A DNA stretch of 23,626 nucleotides from Palsa-872 sp036844615. GTDB taxonomy: Bacteria > Chloroflexota > Dormibacteria > Dormibacterales > Dormibacteraceae. Both the position numbers and the translations under genes were made by a program. Each line of letters starts with the position of its first letter. The stretch's first letter is position 1. A model generated the notes under the pieces. It worked only from the letters and a program-made list of their open reading frames with translations. It was not told the DNA's origin and made no database searches. Shown piece by piece: positions 22,415 to 23,626 of this stretch. The DNA lies in contig DAIUFK010000030.1 of assembly GCA_036844615.1 (NCBI GenBank), forward strand, positions 1-23,626, in the 5' to 3' direction.

Positions 22415-22787
22415 GTTGCCCGAAGTCAAGAGGGCAGAGCTCTCGCGAGTCGACAAGCCCTGGGGTTACGAGCTGCGATGGGCGATGACCGATCGCTATC
22501 TCGGCAAGGTTCTTCACGTCAACAGGGGTGAGGCGCTTTCGCTCCAGTACCACGAGCGCAAAGACGAGTGCCAGTACGTCGTCGCCGGCGCCGTCGATAT
22601 CGAGCTTGGCGGTCCTGACGGAACCCTGACCACGCACCGAATGAGGGCAGGGGACACCCTGCACATCACACCCGGCACGCGCCATCGCATCACCGCGATC
22701 GAGGACACCGACATCTTCGAGGTATCGACGCCAGAGGTGGAGGATGTCGTGCGTATCGCCGACCGGTACGGCCGTGCCCCGGCATAG
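22407..22787 (+). CDS. Mannose-6-phosphate isomerase type II-like cupin
   Basis: 126 aa. It corresponds to the C-terminal isomerase cupin of fused ManC/ManA proteins: VDKPWGYELRWA, SLQYHERKDECQYVVAGAVDIELG with metal-binding His/Glu, ITPGTRHRITA, and the closing EDVVRIADRYGR. It probably interconverts fructose-6-phosphate and mannose-6-phosphate at the head of the GDP-mannose route. The start ATG 22407 overlaps the manB stop by eight bases, so it is translationally coupled. A general sugar-binding cupin is possible but less likely given its neighbours. Confidence 0.85.
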   Translation: MPELPEVKRAELSRVDKPWGYELRWAMTDRYLGKVLHVNRGEALSLQYHERKDECQYVVAGAVDIELGGPDGTLTTHRMRAGDTLHITPGTRHRITAIEDTDIFEVSTPEVEDVVRIADRYGRAPA

Positions 22788-22803
22788 GCTCCGCCCCGGC
22801 GCT

Positions 22804-22809
22804 TAGACT
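22804..22809 (+). promoter_or_regulatory. Candidate -10 box for the last gene
   Basis: TAGACT ends eleven bases before ATG 22821. It is weaker than the other candidates but in the same relative place. Confidence 0.3.
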
Positions 22810-22820
22810 CCACGCGTCTG

Positions 22821-23626
22821 ATGAAGATCCCGCCAGTGCCTGAGAAGGCAGCTCCCGCCGCCAGCGCGGCAAGCTCCGAGCGCGACCGCAGCTTCCTGAT
22901 CTTTGCAGGCATCGTGCTGATGGCACTCGCGCTCGGGTTCAAGTCGGAGCTGCTGGCGGAAGGCCAGGTGTGGGCGCTTGCTCTCGGCCTTGTAGTGGTG
23001 GCGGCGCCAGCCCTCCTCGGCTACCTACGCGGGACTGACGAGTTTCCACGAATCGAGCACTACATCCCAGTCGCCCTTGGCGCCATCACCCTGGCGGGGC
23101 TGGCGGGCGGGCACGACAGCGCCGGACACCCTCTCGTCCCTGAGATGTGGAAGTACGGCGTGATCACTCTTGCCTTCGGGGCCGGCTTCATGGTGTCGGC
23201 GCGCCTCGACTACCTGCGGCTGCGCAACGCGGAGAAACGAGGACACATCGTGTTGCAGGAGGCGATCCTGGTCCTCGTCCTTGCGGGCGCTTACCTGGTC
23301 GTGGTGACGATCCCCTTCAACGTGATCCTGAAGCTGCTCTGGATCTTCAGCATCACCTTCCTCGCCTCGTATCGCAGCTTTCGGATCAACGGCACGGCGA
23401 TCTCGCCACGACGCGCATTCATCTTCGCTCTGTTCGTCGGCCAGGTCGTCACGTTCCTGGCCTGGGCGATCACTGCGCTGTCCATCTACCTCGTCGTCAA
23501 CGAGGGCACCTTCGCTGTGATGCTCCTGTTCGCCTGGTACATCAACCGCGGCCTCGTCAGGCACACGGTCGAGGACAGCTTCACTCGCAACGTGGTCCTG
23601 GAATACGGCGCATTCGCGGTGGTCCT
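22821..23626 (+). CDS. Multi-pass membrane protein, partial (runs off the window)
   Basis: The frame is open from ATG 22821 to the edge, giving 268 codons with no stop. A short Pro/Ala-rich N-terminus (MKIPPVPEKAAPAAS) precedes several hydrophobic helices, for example SFLIFAGIVLMALALGF, VWALALGLVVVAAPALLGYL, VPEMWKYGVITLAFGAGFMV, ILVLVLAGAYLVVVTIPF and VGQVVTFLAWAITALSIYLV. Charged loops such as RLDYLRLRNAEKRG lie between them. I do not recognise the family. It follows the mannose cupin by 33 bp on the same strand and has no Shine-Dalgarno. Confidence 0.75.
   Translation, partial: MKIPPVPEKAAPAASAASSERDRSFLIFAGIVLMALALGFKSELLAEGQVWALALGLVVVAAPALLGYLRGTDEFPRIEHYIPVALGAITLAGLAGGHDSAGHPLVPEMWKYGVITLAFGAGFMVSARLDYLRLRNAEKRGHIVLQEAILVLVLAGAYLVVVTIPFNVILKLLWIFSITFLASYRSFRINGTAISPRRAFIFALFVGQVVTFLAWAITALSIYLVVNEGTFAVMLLFAWYINRGLVRHTVEDSFTRNVVLEYGAFAVV

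Overview
This is a GC-rich bacterial chromosome segment dominated by nucleotide-sugar synthesis and surface-glycan export genes, with a few housekeeping genes (trpS, a DnaQ-type exonuclease, dinB, apt, ahcY, metK). Many genes start with GTG or TTG, Shine-Dalgarno sequences are rare, and -10-like hexamers sit directly upstream of start codons. C/G-rich intergenic hairpin repeats and short tryptophan (WWDG) modules like those of actinobacterial membrane proteins also occur. Together these fit a high-GC terrestrial lineage such as Chloroflexota, Candidatus Dormibacterota or Actinomycetota. That placement is inference; no rRNA gene or other decisive marker is present.

Layout. 1-1119: trpS on the minus strand. 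1154-3483: a flippase and an exonuclease on the plus strand. 3299-4784: dinB and a small WWDG membrane protein on the minus strand, with dinB converging on and overlapping the exonuclease tail. 4845-7068: a short-type rmlA, a divergent rmlC and rmlB, stop/start coupled on the plus strand. 7069-7228: two tandem hairpins and a 17-codon mini-ORF. 7229-12125: a five-gene minus-strand operon, read in the order nucleotide-sugar dehydrogenase, NAD epimerase, GT2 glycosyltransferase and two paralogous secreted/membrane WWDG proteins. 12170-13300: a GT4 glycosyltransferase divergent from that operon. 13451-22787: a long plus-strand series of ugd, UDP-glucuronate decarboxylase, apt, ahcY, a patatin-like lipase, metK, manC, manB and a mannose-isomerase-type cupin. 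22821-end: a multi-membrane protein cut by the window edge. No gene-free stretch exceeds 300 bases.

How the genes work together. The sugar genes should supply dTDP-4-keto-6-deoxyglucose-derived sugars (RmlA/RmlB plus the RmlC-like cupin, with no RmlD here), UDP-glucuronate and UDP-xylose (Ugd plus decarboxylase), a second UDP-uronate (WecC-like dehydrogenase plus epimerase) and GDP-mannose (cupin, ManB, ManC). The GT2 and GT4 enzymes and the flippase would use and export them. MetK, AhcY and Apt form a SAM regeneration and adenine salvage block inside the same series. No glycan polymerase or initiating phosphoglycosyl transferase is visible.

The most unusual content is a set of three proteins carrying paired tryptophan-rich WWDG modules. 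Two are tandem paralogs with a signal peptide, an ectodomain, one membrane helix and a strongly conserved double-WWDG cytoplasmic tail, placed at the end of the glycan operon. Also notable are a recurring short-leader promoter pattern, four-base overlaps that keep the TGA while varying the start codon, and a 37-bp insertion inside an intergenic palindrome upstream of metK.
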